The notes: a model not told the origin generated them from the letters alone. A stretch of DNA of 64,000 bases from Pseudomonas viridiflava (GCF_900582625.1 NZ_UTIQ01000001.1:806001-870000), one strand, 5' to 3'. Positions 7,597 to 18,402 are shown, counted from the first letter of the stretch. Translations and numbers: made by a program.

Positions 7597-9231
7597 CTAT
7601 TCCAGAAGTAGGTGGCGGGCGAGGCCTTCGATGTAGGTTTCGTCCTGGCCGTTGGGGTGTGCGGCAAAGGCCAGGTGCAAGTATTCGTGGGTCAGGTCGA
7701 GGCGGTCCTGCAGTGAGTAGAAGCCTCGAACAAAAATGCGTTGGCGCTCACGGTCGACATGGGGTTTGCCGCCGCTCAGTTGGCACACGGCGAAATCACT
7801 GGTTTCCACATAACCGGGCTCGCGTTGCAGGCGCTCACGCCAGCCGCGCTGCTGGTTTTTCAACCACTCCTCGGCGTTACCGAGCGCCTGGCAGGCGGCG
7901 GTGGGTTGGTCCCATCGGCTGAGGCTGGCGCGGGGAAAAGCACGGGCGAGAATGGCGTCGTAGCGCAGACCCTGCCCTGCTTGTTCCACCGCGTTTTGCC
8001 AGGACAAACGATCCGTTCCGGCTTTGTCGCTGTGGTAGTTCACCGGGCTGCCGGCTAACACCAGGTCGGTGGTCCAGGCTGCAATTTGTCGGGCCCCTTC
8101 GCTGGCCGGGCGTGGTGCCACGCGCTGGCTGGCGCTGCTGTCGCTGATGCTCAGGCATTCGCCGTTGCGGGTGGCGGTTTGCAGCAAGTAGGTGCGAATG
8201 GTCACGGCCAGGGCTTTCGCCGCTTCGGCCGGTTGCGCCGAGGCTTCGCGGTCGAGCACGCGGGCGACGTAGTCTTCGCGGCTGAGGCGTGCGGTGAGCT
8301 GGCCATCGGCGCCGACAAACAACTCGCCTTCGCTACTGATGGGCAAGCGGTTGCCGTTGGCGAACTGCACCTCGTAGTCGCCGCGCAAGGCACCGGCGCC
8401 GACCAGTTGCCCGCTGGCTTTGCTGCGCACTTGCCGAACCGGGTAACGGGCGAACAATTGCACCTGCACGCAGCGGCCCTGGTCGAGCGGTGGCGGTGTC
8501 GGCAGCGCAGCGCCCAAGGCTTGCGCGTAGTTTTTCAGAATGCGCTGGCTGGTGCCCACGCCGCCCGCCCAAACCGGGGTGCCGTCCACTAACCAGCCGG
8601 CGAAACCACCTTGGCGCGCCTGGGCATCGTGGTCGGCGAGCCAGCTCCAGGTTTTCACCCGCAAGCGACTGCCCAGTGCGCCGAGGGTGGCGCCGTCGGG
8701 GGCATGCAGCATCACGTCGAGCAGCACCCGACGCGCCTGCTCCTGCGCAGGCAAGCTGGCGAGTTGTTGCAGCAGTTCACCAACCGCTACGCGCTGTTGC
8801 GGCTGCAACTGCGCCATGTCGCTCAGCCACAACGGCGCCTGGCGTTGCTGCCAGTAGGCGCGCCAATCGGCGGCATCGGGTTTGAGATTGGCGGGGGAAA
8901 AATACAGACCGCAACTTTGCGTCAGCGCCTGATCGCGTTCGATGCGTTCACCGGCTTTGCAGCAGTACACCTCGTCGCGGTCCTGACCTTTGCAGGTGTA
9001 GCCCGCTTCGGGTTTGTGCGTGTCGACCAAATAGGCATACACGAACAATTTCCACAGGCTGCCCAGTGGCGCGCTGAGGTCGGCCGGCAACGGGCCGCGA
9101 CTCGTCACGCCTTGCTGATTGAGGTGCAGCAGTTGCGTGCCCGGCGCGGCGCCAATGGCCAGTTGCAGCGGTGCGTCCCCGGCTCTGGCGAGCAGGGGAA
9201 ACAACACAATGCACAACCAGCCAAGGCGCAC
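7597..9231 (-). CDS. magE: MagE-like DUF2300 periplasmic protein (SxxK region, SpoIID-like middle, HEYLH tail)
   Basis: 544 residues, signal peptide about 1-17. Three regions are visible. Residues 50-115 hold SLWK (58-61) and SCGLYF (107-112), like the SxxK and second motif of penicillin-binding proteins. Residues about 270-430 resemble SpoIID: LSREDYVARVLDREAS, then AAKALAVTIRTYLL. The C-terminus has HEYLH (515-519) with a glutamate 16 residues on, a zinc-protease-like motif. The family is annotated DUF2300/YfaQ with unknown activity. It lies 3 bases after magD and 4 before magF. Enzymatic function on glycans or peptides is my inference only. Confidence 0.82.
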   Translation of the reverse strand: MRLGWLCIVLFPLLARAGDAPLQLAIGAAPGTQLLHLNQQGVTSRGPLPADLSAPLGSLWKLFVYAYLVDTHKPEAGYTCKGQDRDEVYCCKAGERIERDQALTQSCGLYFSPANLKPDAADWRAYWQQRQAPLWLSDMAQLQPQQRVAVGELLQQLASLPAQEQARRVLLDVMLHAPDGATLGALGSRLRVKTWSWLADHDAQARQGGFAGWLVDGTPVWAGGVGTSQRILKNYAQALGAALPTPPPLDQGRCVQVQLFARYPVRQVRSKASGQLVGAGALRGDYEVQFANGNRLPISSEGELFVGADGQLTARLSREDYVARVLDREASAQPAEAAKALAVTIRTYLLQTATRNGECLSISDSSASQRVAPRPASEGARQIAAWTTDLVLAGSPVNYHSDKAGTDRLSWQNAVEQAGQGLRYDAILARAFPRASLSRWDQPTAACQALGNAEEWLKNQQRGWRERLQREPGYVETSDFAVCQLSGGKPHVDRERQRIFVRGFYSLQDRLDLTHEYLHLAFAAHPNGQDETYIEGLARHLLLE

Positions 9232-9234
9232 GGC

Positions 9235-12200
9235 TTACTCGACCTTCAGGCTGCCGTAACTCGGTTCGCTTTCCAGTGCCTGATCTTGCGGCGCGTACAT
9301 GCGCACGTAGCGCGCTGGCGGCAGCGAGAATTCGCCTTTCTGCGAGAAGCGCACCAAGTGCCGCACGGTCAGGCCACCTTGCAGGCTGTCGACCGGCACC
9401 GCGTACAGCAGCTGACCATCTTCGTAGCGGGCTTTTTCCAGCGGCGCGGCTTCTTCGGAATCCAGACCGCTGACTTGAATGCCCCAGGTGGTGCGTTCCA
9501 CGTCGGCGCCTGGCGGCAGCGGCACTTCCAGCAAGCCGTAGCGCAGTGCGCGGGCGTCTTCGCTGGAAAGGCTCACTTCGTCCAGGTACAGGTCGTCGCC
9601 GGAGATGGCTTCGCCTTCGCCGACTTCCTTCACGCTGAATTCAAACGCGGCATCGCCCGGCACCAGACGCAGCAGGCGGCGGCTGAGGCTCACCGGCAAC
9701 ACGCCCGGTTTGCTCTGCGCGCTGCGGTAGCTGACGGCGACGTTAACCGGCTCGGTCACCGAGGCGGGCAGTTCCAGGTTGCTCGGCACGCCATTGCCGA
9801 CCCACACCCACTGGGTTTCGCCGCTGGCGCGCTGTTGCGCCTGCCAGCCTTCGCCCGGTTTCAGTTCGCTGGCGTCGGCTTTTTGCTGGCTGGCCGCTTG
9901 CAGCCAGGTCAGCGCCAGGGCGCGTTCCAGGGTCGACTGCTCAGGCGCCAGACGTTGCAGCAAGGCCTTGGCCTGCCCTTGATCGACGCCGGCCAGCTTG
10001 GCTTTGAGGCTGGCCACGAACGGATGCTCGCTGGCGTACACCAACTCTTGCGCGGCCGGCAGCTGCGCGCTGAACGCAGCAGGCGCGGCCACTTTGCTTT
10101 GCTTGGCCAGCTCGGCGGTGAGCACACGGGCAACGGCCAGGCCCAGCTTGGAGTTCGGCGCCGCCAGAACCAGACTGGTCAGGCCGTCGTCGCTCGGGGT
10201 CGGCTCGGCATCGGCTGGCTGAACGCTGGCCACGTCGGTGCGCGGTGCATCGGCAGCCACTTCGGCTTCGCCGTCGCCGCTCGGTTGGGTCGCGGCATCA
10301 ACTTTCGCCGCCACTTCGGCGTCGGCCTTGGCCTGCGCGTCGTGGTTGGCCAGGTCAGTCATCAAGCCTTCCACCAGGGTATTGATGGGCAGGTTCATGT
10401 CTTTGGCAAAGGCCAGGATCAGCGCGCGTTGCAGCAGCGGCGTGGTGGCGGCTTGCTTGGCGTAGATGTCCATCACCCGCTGCCAGTGATCGGCAGGCAG
10501 GCTCAGCTCCAGCGCTTTGCTGGCGTACCAGTCGGCGTAGTAGGCGTAAGCGGTAAGGAAGGCATCCGGCTCGGCGCCTTCGCCCCACCAGGTGAACAAC
10601 GCTTCCGGCCCGGCCATTTGCACCAGGCGCAGGCGGCTGTTCTGCATGATCAGACGCAAGCGGTCGGTGACGCGTTTTTCAATGCGCCCGCCTTCGGCGT
10701 TGCCCTGCTCGGCCTTGCTCAGTAATGGATAGGCGAGGCTCAGCGGCAGCAAGCGGCTGGCGGTTTGCTCAACGCAGCCGTACGGGTATTCCAGCAGGTC
10801 GTCGAGGTTGCTGTTGAACAAGGCCTTGGCGCTGTCGTCCAGGCGCACGCTGATGTCACGGGCATCGCTTGGCAGTTGCAGGGCATTGGCGCCGGCGTTG
10901 GCGGCCACGCGCTGGGTTTGCAGGTCTTGCCAGCCTTTGCCAACGGTCCGCAGGGTTACGCTCAGCGCGTCCACCGGCTTGCCGTCGAGCAACAGCTCGG
11001 CTTTCCACTCGCCCGCCGCGACCGGCACGTTTGGCAGAGGCAGGTAGTTGATGCCTTTTTCCAGGTCAATCGGCGTGCGTTTTTCCTGGCCGTTGAAGTG
11101 GCTAACCAATTCGGCTTTGGTCGCTTGCTCGCCCTGGTTGAAGACGAACACGCCCATGGCCGGTTGGTCGTCCGCGCGGAACTGGGTCGGCCCGCTCCAT
11201 TTCAGGTACAGCGGTTTCTCCGAACGGATGAACTGCTTCTTCTGGCCCACGGTGCCAACGTCGCTGACGGCGCGCGCGGTGATGCGCCAGCGGGTCAGGG
11301 AGTCGGGCATACGGAAGGTCAGTTTGGCGTGGCCGTTTTCGTCGGTGACCAGGTCAGGTTGCCAGGCGGCGGTGTCGACTTCTTCACGACGCGGCCGCTC
11401 CAGCACTTTCACGCTGCGGTCGCTGCGGTTGGCTTTGCCCGGCGCGGTGGGCGAGCCCGGGAGCGCCACGTCGTAGCTGATAAACGACAGGCTGGCGCTG
11501 GTGCGCACGTTGTTGCGACGCGGGTGATAGAAGAACTGGTCAATGCTCGGCGCGATTTCCGGTTGCAGCGCGTAGATCATTTCGTCCACCACGCTAACGG
11601 TCAGACGCGTACCGGCCGGCTTGCCGGCGAACTGGGTGGTGAGGTCGATGGTGACCAAGTCGCCCGGTTGGTACTGCTCTTTATCGGCGGCGATGGCGAT
11701 GTCGATTTGCGGCGCAGCCACTTTGATGCCGGCGTTCTGGAAGCTGTAATCGCCGCCTTTGGTGTAAAGCGCGGAGAACGTCAGGTTTGGCGAAAACTGC
11801 TCGGTAACCGGGATGCGCGCGCGGTATTGGGTGTCGCTGAGTTTCTCCAGCTTCAGCCAGTCGGCGCCTTTGCTCAGCAAGGCGGTGGCTTCCACCGAAT
11901 CACGCTCCAGGGTCAGCAGGGCATCGCCTACCGGTTCCGGGAAGGTGATCAAGGCCAGGGCTTCTTCGCCGGCTTTGTATTCGGTTTTATCCAGCACGAT
12001 TTCAATGGTGCCAGCGACCGCTTTCACGCCTTCGCCGCTGACCGAATGGCCGGTGGCGCCGAGGATCAGGCCGTCTTTGTCCTTGATGGTGATGCTGTAG
12101 CTGCCAGGGCGTTCGAAGCTCAGGTCGAAACCATCGGCGTCGGCGGCCAGGCTGCCGTCGTCTTTGCTCTGGTCTTCCAGGCGAACCCATTCGTAGTGCG

Positions 12201-13944
12201 CCGGTTTGTGGCTTTCTTTTTTCTGCCCGGCAGCGGTTTCACTGCGGTAGCTAAAGCGCACTTTTTCCTTGGCCGCACTGAAGCGCTGCGGGGCGCTGAG
12301 GCGGTAACGGGCGGCGCCACGTTCGATGAGGATTTCCTTGCTGGTTTTCACGCGGTACGCCGCGCCGTCGCTGGCGAACACGGTCAGCAGGTAACGGCTG
12401 GGTTTGTCGGCGGCGGGCAGTTTCAGCTCGGCGCGGCCCTGGCTGTCGGTGGTGACTTCAGTGGTCGCCAGTTCAACCGGGAATTGGCCGAGGTACTGCA
12501 ATTCGTTGTCGATCATCGACAGTTGCTGGGCGCGCAAGGTCAGTTGCACTTTGGCGTCTTTTACCGGCTTGCCGTCGGGGTAGACGAGCACCAGATTGCC
12601 TTTCACTTCTTCGCCGGTCCGGAAGTCTGGCTTGGCCAGGTCGAGGGCGATTTCGAAGTGCGGTTTGATGTAGTCAGCCACGCGGAAGGCGCTGCTGTAT
12701 TGCTGGTCGCGGTAGCCGAAACGCAGTTCGTAACCACCGGCCACGGCGTTGCTCGGCAACTGGAAGCGGCCTTGGCTGCCGGCTTTGCTGTCCATGTTAA
12801 GGTCGAGCGTTTGCAGGGCGGTGCCGTTGGCGTCGAGCACGGTGAGTTTCACGGGCGCGCTGGTGGGCGCTACCGAATCACGGGCGTTTTTGAATTCGCG
12901 GCCGAGAATTTTCACTTCCACCCAATCGCCCGGACGGTACAGCGGGCGGTCGGTGAAGGCGTAGAGCTTGGTGTCGTAGATTTCGCTGTCGTAGTAGAAG
13001 TTTTCCGAGACGAACACGCCGCCTTCGCTGTCTTCGCCCAGCACATAAGAGCGCTCGGGGCTGGCGTGTTTCAGGCGCAGCAAGCCTTGCTCGTCGGTTT
13101 CGCCGCTGCTCATCACGCCCAGGCCGTCACTCCACAGCACCTTGGCTTTGGGCACCACGCTGCCTTCGTGTTTGCGCGCGGTCCACACCAGCAGTTGGTC
13201 GCCGGCGATTTTGCTCACCGCCACGGTGTTGGAGACGAACACCATGGTGGTGGCGCGGTATTTACCCACCAGCGCTTCGACCAGGTACAAGCCGGGTTTC
13301 AGTTTGCCCAACGGCACATAGACGTTGCCTGGGTTAACACTGACGAAGTCGCTGGACGAACCGGCCAACTCCACGCCTTTTGGCGGCTGAATGGCTTTGG
13401 CATCCCACAGCGGGTAGCGGAATTGCGCCACCAGCGGCAGGCCTTTCATCGGCGCGAATTGCGGGGTGGCTTCGTATTGCGTGGGCGTGGCGATGGCCGT
13501 GCCCATTTTCAGTTCCGGCGCTTCTTCGGTGACGTTCTTGCGCGACTCATACGAGAACGCGCGCTGCATCACCCGGCGGGATTTGCGGTACCAGTTATCC
13601 CACAGGTACGAGAGCGTGTTGGACAGCCCTTCACCCTTGAACTGCCCTTCCGCGACGACGCGGTGCAGGTTCTTTTGGCGCTTGAGGAATTCCAGCGGCT
13701 GGTCGATGCGGTACACGCGCATGTCCACGCCGCCGTAGGGTTCCATGGTGTAGCGACGGTAATCGCGACCGGGCGCTTCGAGGCGCACCTGGGCCACTTC
13801 GTCGGTAGCGAAGCTGGCATCGGCCAGCAGGAAGAACGACTCCCCGCCCACGGGCGAATAGCCGCTGGGGTTTACCGTGTCTTCGGCGTGCAGGCTGCTC
13901 AAGGGCAGGAGCACGCTGGCGACCAGCGCTAGGGCCAGTTTCAT
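9235..13944 (-). CDS. magD: Bacterial alpha-2-macroglobulin MagD (YfaS type)
   Basis: 1569 residues. A Sec signal peptide without lipobox ([20 protein letters not shown]) is followed by repeated macroglobulin-type beta domains, among them the [12 protein letters not shown] and [19 protein letters not shown] stretches. A helical thioester domain has CVEQ at residues 1057-1060 ([13 protein letters not shown]), and C-terminal domains complete the protein. PAO1 MagD is periplasmic or inner-membrane bound, is cleaved, and binds elastase. The ATG at 13944 overlaps the magC TGA as ATGA, which fixes the start; an in-frame ATG upstream would lack the signal peptide at the N-terminus. An Ala/Asp/Glu-rich insert lies near 10190-10360. 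Confidence 0.93.
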   Translation of the reverse strand: MKLALALVASVLLPLSSLHAEDTVNPSGYSPVGGESFFLLADASFATDEVAQVRLEAPGRDYRRYTMEPYGGVDMRVYRIDQPLEFLKRQKNLHRVVAEGQFKGEGLSNTLSYLWDNWYRKSRRVMQRAFSYESRKNVTEEAPELKMGTAIATPTQYEATPQFAPMKGLPLVAQFRYPLWDAKAIQPPKGVELAGSSSDFVSVNPGNVYVPLGKLKPGLYLVEALVGKYRATTMVFVSNTVAVSKIAGDQLLVWTARKHEGSVVPKAKVLWSDGLGVMSSGETDEQGLLRLKHASPERSYVLGEDSEGGVFVSENFYYDSEIYDTKLYAFTDRPLYRPGDWVEVKILGREFKNARDSVAPTSAPVKLTVLDANGTALQTLDLNMDSKAGSQGRFQLPSNAVAGGYELRFGYRDQQYSSAFRVADYIKPHFEIALDLAKPDFRTGEEVKGNLVLVYPDGKPVKDAKVQLTLRAQQLSMIDNELQYLGQFPVELATTEVTTDSQGRAELKLPAADKPSRYLLTVFASDGAAYRVKTSKEILIERGAARYRLSAPQRFSAAKEKVRFSYRSETAAGQKKESHKPAHYEWVRLEDQSKDDGSLAADADGFDLSFERPGSYSITIKDKDGLILGATGHSVSGEGVKAVAGTIEIVLDKTEYKAGEEALALITFPEPVGDALLTLERDSVEATALLSKGADWLKLEKLSDTQYRARIPVTEQFSPNLTFSALYTKGGDYSFQNAGIKVAAPQIDIAIAADKEQYQPGDLVTIDLTTQFAGKPAGTRLTVSVVDEMIYALQPEIAPSIDQFFYHPRRNNVRTSASLSFISYDVALPGSPTAPGKANRSDRSVKVLERPRREEVDTAAWQPDLVTDENGHAKLTFRMPDSLTRWRITARAVSDVGTVGQKKQFIRSEKPLYLKWSGPTQFRADDQPAMGVFVFNQGEQATKAELVSHFNGQEKRTPIDLEKGINYLPLPNVPVAAGEWKAELLLDGKPVDALSVTLRTVGKGWQDLQTQRVAANAGANALQLPSDARDISVRLDDSAKALFNSNLDDLLEYPYGCVEQTASRLLPLSLAYPLLSKAEQGNAEGGRIEKRVTDRLRLIMQNSRLRLVQMAGPEALFTWWGEGAEPDAFLTAYAYYADWYASKALELSLPADHWQRVMDIYAKQAATTPLLQRALILAFAKDMNLPINTLVEGLMTDLANHDAQAKADAEVAAKVDAATQPSGDGEAEVAADAPRTDVASVQPADAEPTPSDDGLTSLVLAAPNSKLGLAVARVLTAELAKQSKVAAPAAFSAQLPAAQELVYASEHPFVASLKAKLAGVDQGQAKALLQRLAPEQSTLERALALTWLQAASQQKADASELKPGEGWQAQQRASGETQWVWVGNGVPSNLELPASVTEPVNVAVSYRSAQSKPGVLPVSLSRRLLRLVPGDAAFEFSVKEVGEGEAISGDDLYLDEVSLSSEDARALRYGLLEVPLPPGADVERTTWGIQVSGLDSEEAAPLEKARYEDGQLLYAVPVDSLQGGLTVRHLVRFSQKGEFSLPPARYVRMYAPQDQALESEPSYGSLKVE

Positions 13945-14591
13945 CGAGCGAGGAATTGCAGGCGATAGATGCCGATAAAGTTCGGATTGGAATCGTCGGG
14001 TATCCATCGGGTGTCCTTCCATTTCATGAGTTGTTGCACGCTGACCGAACGCATGCCGTTATCGGTCGGCGTGGTGGTGCCTGTGTGGTATGCGATTTCG
14101 CGGCCCATCCAAATCATCAGATGTTGCTCATCGCCCTGGTCGAAAAAAATCAGATCGCCCGGGCGCGCCTGGTTAAGGTCGCGGCCCAGAAATTGGCTGT
14201 TGTACTGAATCAGTTTGATCGCGTTGACGTACGGGCCAACCTTGCCGCCGCCCTGCTGCCATTGCTGGGCCAGGCTGCGTTGTTCGTTTTGCACCTGCAG
14301 TTCTGGCGGCAGGTAGCGGTTGCTCAGGCCGTTGGCGCGCAGCCACTTGGCGTCGTGCACTTTCAGCGCTTCGTTGGCGGCAAAACGCACCAGGCCGGCA
14401 CAGTCTTGCTGATGCCAGCGCGGGCTCGGGCCCTGGCGCAGTTGCTCTTGTGCGATGCGCACAAACCAGGCGCGGAAAATCTGCGACTGCTCGGCGTCCA
14501 GCGGCGTTATGGCCGATGCAGTCGCGCAGGCGAGCGTGGGCAGCAAGAGGCTTCCCAGCAGCACCAGCGTGATGGCAGCGCGCGATTTCAC
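13941..14591 (-). CDS. magC: MagC-like DUF1175 periplasmic protein with NlpC/P60-like residues
   Basis: 216 residues from a GTG that overlaps the magB stop (GTGA). The start is chosen because it gives a proper signal peptide ([20 protein letters not shown]), while the frame upstream is the shadow of magB. The DUF1175 body has C64 in DCAGLVRF and H157 in [11 protein letters not shown], plus H169, arranged like the Cys-His pair of NlpC/P60 peptidases. A role in processing MagD or cell-wall peptides is possible but inferred. Its stop overlaps the magD start by 4 bases. Confidence 0.82.
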   Translation of the reverse strand: MKSRAAITLVLLGSLLLPTLACATASAITPLDAEQSQIFRAWFVRIAQEQLRQGPSPRWHQQDCAGLVRFAANEALKVHDAKWLRANGLSNRYLPPELQVQNEQRSLAQQWQQGGGKVGPYVNAIKLIQYNSQFLGRDLNQARPGDLIFFDQGDEQHLMIWMGREIAYHTGTTTPTDNGMRSVSVQQLMKWKDTRWIPDDSNPNFIGIYRLQFLAR

Positions 14592-16312
14592 AGCGAACGC
14601 CACTCCAATGGCAGCCACTGCCAGTTGGAGTCCGGCGCGGCGTCGGCCGGCAGGGTCAGGGCGTAGTTGTTGTGTCCGGCCAAGGCTTTCAGCTTGGGCA
14701 GCAACAGGGTTTGCGCGGCGTTGCGGAACACCGGCTCGATGTCGCTGGGCAGCGCGTCGAGGGTTTCCTGTTCGAACAAGGCCGAGAGCGTGGACGGCGC
14801 CAGGTAGGCCGGCACTACGGCGTCCTTGGGCAATACGTCGGCCAGCGGCGGGAAGCGTTTGTTCAGCGCGTCGAGGCCTTTGTTGACGATGCTGTCGTCC
14901 AGGGAGAACAGCAGCGTGGAGCCGTGGCGCGCCATGCTCACGCGGAAGAAACCGCTGGCGGCCATGGCGTCGGGCACTTCGGCTTCGCTGGCGGGGTATT
15001 GGCCGAAGTTGGAGCTGACTTCGCGCTGCCAGACATGGGTGCCGTCTGCGCGGGTTTCGTCGCTCAGCGGGAAGATGCCGCCTTCTACGTTGGCTTCCCA
15101 GGCACCGATTACCGAGCCGAACAACTTGCCAAGATTCTCGTCTAGGCTGGTGCCGGCTTTGTCGTCGAGTTGGCCGACCAGCAACGGGCTGTGCAGGCGC
15201 GAATTCGGATACCAGCACAGGCCAGCGGCACCGGTCATGTGCTCGGCCAGTTGCTTGGCCACGTCTGGCTGGGCGCCGACCTTGGCGAGCATTTTTTCGT
15301 GCACGGCTGGCGCGACGGGCAAGGCCACGCACGCGCTGGCGCCCATGGGCATGGCGCGCCAGATGGGGTTGAAGTCGAGGTTGGTTTTTTCGCCGCTGTC
15401 GTTCAGCGCCAGGAAGCTGTGCCAGCCAGCGCCATCCATTTCAAAACGCAAACCGGCGAAGCTTGGAATAAAGCGCTGGTAGCCCATGGCAACGTAATCG
15501 CTGCCCAGGGAAATGCGCTGCTTGAGTTCGCCGCGCTCTTTCAGGCCGAAGGCTTCGGTGAATACGGTGTCGCCATTGAGCATGGCTTCCACGGCTTCGG
15601 TGGCGCCCTTGCCGAGGTTGGCGCCGTCGTAATCGCCTTCGAGCAACATGCTCGGGTTAGAGAGCATCACCAGCTTGTCGCCATAACTGGCGAACAGCAG
15701 CGCGCGCTCGCCGTTGTAGCGCAGGCGGTAAAGCGGCACGGCGTCGCCATCCACTTGCAGCTCGGCCACTTTGCGCAGTTGGGTGTCGTCGGTGGCCACG
15801 TGGGCCAGCGGCTCGAGCAAACGCGCCAGACCGCCGCGTTCCATTAGCACCACGAAGTTTTTCAGCTTGCCGTCGGCGCCGCGCCACAGGGCGACCTGGG
15901 CCGGCTGGTCGAGCAACTGTTCGAGCAAGGTGTCCTGCAACTGCAGGTCGTGCTCATAGATGATGCGACGCAGGCTGCCGGTGATACCGAGACGATCGGG
16001 GTTGGCTTCGTAATAGAACACCAGGTCTTCGGTGAGGGTGTCGCGCAGCAGCGGCACGGCCAGCAGGTCTTTGGGCAGACGGCTCAGCGATTCGCTTTCG
16101 ATCAGAACCTGCGGATGTTGCAGGTCGAGCTGCAATTCACTGGCTTCGGCCAGCGTGCGCGGCGGTGCCATGTGCTGCTGCAACCAGCCAAGCACACCGG
16201 CACCCGCGACCAGCGGCACGGCAACCGCCAGGGCGATGAGCACGCGACGCTTGCGCCCGGCTTTGCCTTCCGTGGAACCGGTTTCCCCGTTCTGGGTGGT
16301 GTTATCGCTCAT
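14588..16312 (-). CDS. magB: MagB-like DUF2138 membrane-anchored protein
   Basis: 574 residues. A basic, Gly/Thr/Ser-rich cytoplasmic N-terminus (about 1-23) precedes one transmembrane helix (24-43), so the long remainder should be periplasmic. The DUF2138/YfaA domain fills the rest, with [24 protein letters not shown] near the C-terminus split by no obvious insertions. PAO1 MagB was found with MagA, MagD and MagF in the inner membrane, so it probably anchors the complex. No catalytic motif seen. Its stop overlaps magC. Confidence 0.83.
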   Translation of the reverse strand: MSDNTTQNGETGSTEGKAGRKRRVLIALAVAVPLVAGAGVLGWLQQHMAPPRTLAEASELQLDLQHPQVLIESESLSRLPKDLLAVPLLRDTLTEDLVFYYEANPDRLGITGSLRRIIYEHDLQLQDTLLEQLLDQPAQVALWRGADGKLKNFVVLMERGGLARLLEPLAHVATDDTQLRKVAELQVDGDAVPLYRLRYNGERALLFASYGDKLVMLSNPSMLLEGDYDGANLGKGATEAVEAMLNGDTVFTEAFGLKERGELKQRISLGSDYVAMGYQRFIPSFAGLRFEMDGAGWHSFLALNDSGEKTNLDFNPIWRAMPMGASACVALPVAPAVHEKMLAKVGAQPDVAKQLAEHMTGAAGLCWYPNSRLHSPLLVGQLDDKAGTSLDENLGKLFGSVIGAWEANVEGGIFPLSDETRADGTHVWQREVSSNFGQYPASEAEVPDAMAASGFFRVSMARHGSTLLFSLDDSIVNKGLDALNKRFPPLADVLPKDAVVPAYLAPSTLSALFEQETLDALPSDIEPVFRNAAQTLLLPKLKALAGHNNYALTLPADAAPDSNWQWLPLEWRSL

Positions 16313-16373
16313 GTAAGAAACCCCAATTCGTCCGTGCGTCGCTGGTAGCCAGGCGCCGCGTGCGGGCGCTAGC

Positions 16374-17162
16374 TCAATAGTTGAATGACTTGATCAGTTG
16401 CAGATCGCCAATACCGCGCAACGGCACGATAAAGGTCTCGCGTTTTTCGTTCGGCGTGTTTTCGTTGAACACCAGGTTTATTTGCGCGGTGATCACTTCG
16501 TTCTGGTTACTGCCTTCGTCGAAGTTGTAACCCTGATTGTTGAGGTTGCCCCAGTAGTTGACGAACACCAGATAGCGGCCGTGCAGCGGCGCGGTCATGG
16601 TGAACATCTCGGGGCCGGGGCCGTCGACGCTGTCGGTGTCCAACCCGCCGCCGTTGCTCATCACCGGGTCGGCCCAGAACGCGTGCTGGCCGTCGGGCGT
16701 GACCACGTGCAGATCGAGTTCGGCTTTGGGGTCGTCCCAACCCAGCGCGATACGCACCTGGGCGGGGGTTTTGCTGTGATTGGCTTCGTAAAACTGCACA
16801 CGCTTGAGCGACTGGCCGTCACCGCTCACCACTTCCACGCTGTTGGAACCGGCGCCCATGTTGTAAGGGCGCACGAAGCGGCCTTGGTCGTCGGTGTACA
16901 GCGGCAGCGGATTGCCGTTGACCACCAGGCGATGGGGCTGGCGGCTGCCTTGCAGGTTTTTCAGGGTGCCTTGAATAAGGGTGCGACCGCGCTGGGCGCC
17001 ACGGTCAATCGGCGGCGTCGGGTACGCCACGCGCGCATCGTCGGCGCGCTCAAGCAGCCCGGAGTATCGCCAGCCGGCGACCGGGTTTTGCAAGTCAGCA
17101 GAAGGTTCAGCCACGACACAGGCGCAGAAAGCGGCCAGGCAGAACAACAGCAGGGAGCGCAT
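16374..17162 (-). CDS. magA: MagA-like DUF2135 periplasmic protein, first gene of mag operon
   Basis: 262 residues with a signal peptide (about 1-18, MRSLLLFCLAAFCACVVA). The DUF2135/YfaP core has GSNSVEVVSGDGQSLKRVQF, then ELDLHVVTPDGQHAFWAD, then FIVPLRGIGDLQLIKSF. It is a paralogue of MagF at the other end of the operon. The ribosome site AAAGGAT also contains an ANGGA motif of the kind bound by RsmA; PAO1 MagD synthesis is under RetS/Rsm control, so a similar post-transcriptional switch is possible here. It is 61 bp upstream of magB. Confidence 0.85.
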   Translation of the reverse strand: MRSLLLFCLAAFCACVVAEPSADLQNPVAGWRYSGLLERADDARVAYPTPPIDRGAQRGRTLIQGTLKNLQGSRQPHRLVVNGNPLPLYTDDQGRFVRPYNMGAGSNSVEVVSGDGQSLKRVQFYEANHSKTPAQVRIALGWDDPKAELDLHVVTPDGQHAFWADPVMSNGGGLDTDSVDGPGPEMFTMTAPLHGRYLVFVNYWGNLNNQGYNFDEGSNQNEVITAQINLVFNENTPNEKRETFIVPLRGIGDLQLIKSFNY

Positions 17163-17282
17163 GCGTAATCCTTTAGCGTGCGAAAGGCGGCAAAGGTATC
17201 GCTAGCTCACGAGCCTGACAATGACCTTGCGACACATTTTGTAAGAGTTACCGAATGGCTCACACCGCCCAGGGTCAGCGGC

Positions 17283-18224
17283 TTACATCCAACCGCCCCA
17301 TTGCAGGAAAACAATGCCGATATTCGTCGTGATCGCCGCCACCAGTGTGGTGATAACGATGATTGCCGCTGCCAGTTCATGATTGCCATTGGCCGCCTTG
17401 GCCATGACAAAACTGGCCGCTGCCGTCGGGCTGGCGAAGTACAGAAACAGCACGCCCAGATCGGCGCCGCGAAAGCCAAAAGCGAACGCACCGGCGGTGG
17501 AGATAATGGGCAGCCAGACCATTTTCATCAGGCTAGCGCTGACAGCCAGCGCCCCACTCTTGCGCAACGAGGCAAGCGATAAGGTGCCGCCGATGCAGAT
17601 CAGCGCAAGCGGCAACGTCAGTTGCGCCAGGTATTCGCCGGAAGTCGTCAGCCAGACCGGCAATGGAATTTTCCAGTACGCGAACGGGATGGCCGACAGC
17701 ACGCCGATGATCAACGGGTTGCAGATGATGCTTTTGCTGATGCTCCACACATCCGACTTGGCGCTGGGGCTATAGATAGCCAGCACGATGGCCGAAAGGC
17801 TGTTGTAGGAGAGGATTACCACGCCGGCCAGAATGCCGCCGAGCGACAGGCCGTAGTCGCCATAAAGGCTGGTGGCCAGGGCCAGGCCGATGATGCCGTT
17901 GTTGCCGCGAAAGGCGCCTTGGGTATACACGCCGCGATCGGCCACCGGCACCCGCCAAATCGCCCAGCCCCACGCCACCAGAAAGCCCACCACGGTCGCC
18001 AGCACGAAATAACCCAGCACGGCAGGCTGCATCGCGGTGCTGAGGTCGGCGTGAATGATGGCGAGAAACAGCATGACCGGCATGGTGACGTTGAACACCA
18101 GCGCCGAGGCGGTATTGATGAAGTGACCGTCGATCAAGGCCAGGCGTTTGAGGAAAACGCCGAGAAACAGCATGGCAAACACCGGCATGGTGATGCCGAA
18201 GGTGGCGGCGATGATCGCGAACAT
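17283..18224 (-). CDS. AEC family transporter (auxin efflux carrier-like)
   Basis: 313 residues with about 10 transmembrane segments, consistent with the AEC family of inner-membrane permeases. Features include an N-terminal GITMPVFAMLFLGVFLKR, the mid-protein QGAFRGNNGIIGLALA containing the conserved Asn pair, and LPLALICIGGTLSL. Substrates in this family include malonate and other organic acids; I cannot tell the substrate. It is monocistronic, 121 bp beyond the magA start and on the same strand. Confidence 0.83.
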   Translation of the reverse strand: MFAIIAATFGITMPVFAMLFLGVFLKRLALIDGHFINTASALVFNVTMPVMLFLAIIHADLSTAMQPAVLGYFVLATVVGFLVAWGWAIWRVPVADRGVYTQGAFRGNNGIIGLALATSLYGDYGLSLGGILAGVVILSYNSLSAIVLAIYSPSAKSDVWSISKSIICNPLIIGVLSAIPFAYWKIPLPVWLTTSGEYLAQLTLPLALICIGGTLSLASLRKSGALAVSASLMKMVWLPIISTAGAFAFGFRGADLGVLFLYFASPTAAASFVMAKAANGNHELAAAIIVITTLVAAITTNIGIVFLQWGGWM

Positions 18225-18365
18225 GGGAAGCAGAACCGGGCGGGTGTCGTTAGGTGGCTAATGATAAGCCACCACGCCTGGGAGCGCGACCTGCGGGGCG
18301 AGGCCCGGCCCAGTTCAAACCTTGCGGGAGCGACTGGGCGACATTGTCATTGATCTGCTTAACGC

Positions 18366-18392
18366 CTATCGCGGTTAAAGCCGCTCCCACAA
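18366..18392. repeat. REP unit
   Basis: CTATCGCGGTTAAAGCCGCTCCCACAA, split here as two halves of the pseudomonad REP inverted repeat, between the AEC gene and the small exported protein. A degenerate partner GCGGGAGCGACTGGGCGAC lies at about 18323-18341. Confidence 0.6.
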
Positions 18393-18402
18393 AAGCCAGG
18401 GC

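Noticed and set aside
8611..10725. Plus-strand open frame of about 704 codons opposite magE/magD
   Set aside because: Same reasons: complement of real coding sequence, biased composition, no homology-type motif, crosses a gene boundary on the other strand.
10765..13932. Plus-strand open frame of about 1055 codons opposite magD
   Set aside because: It is antisense to a well-supported alpha-2-macroglobulin gene, has no ribosome site or recognisable domain, and its composition (rich in Gly, Ala, His, Val, Phe, Gln) is that of the complement of a high-GC gene.
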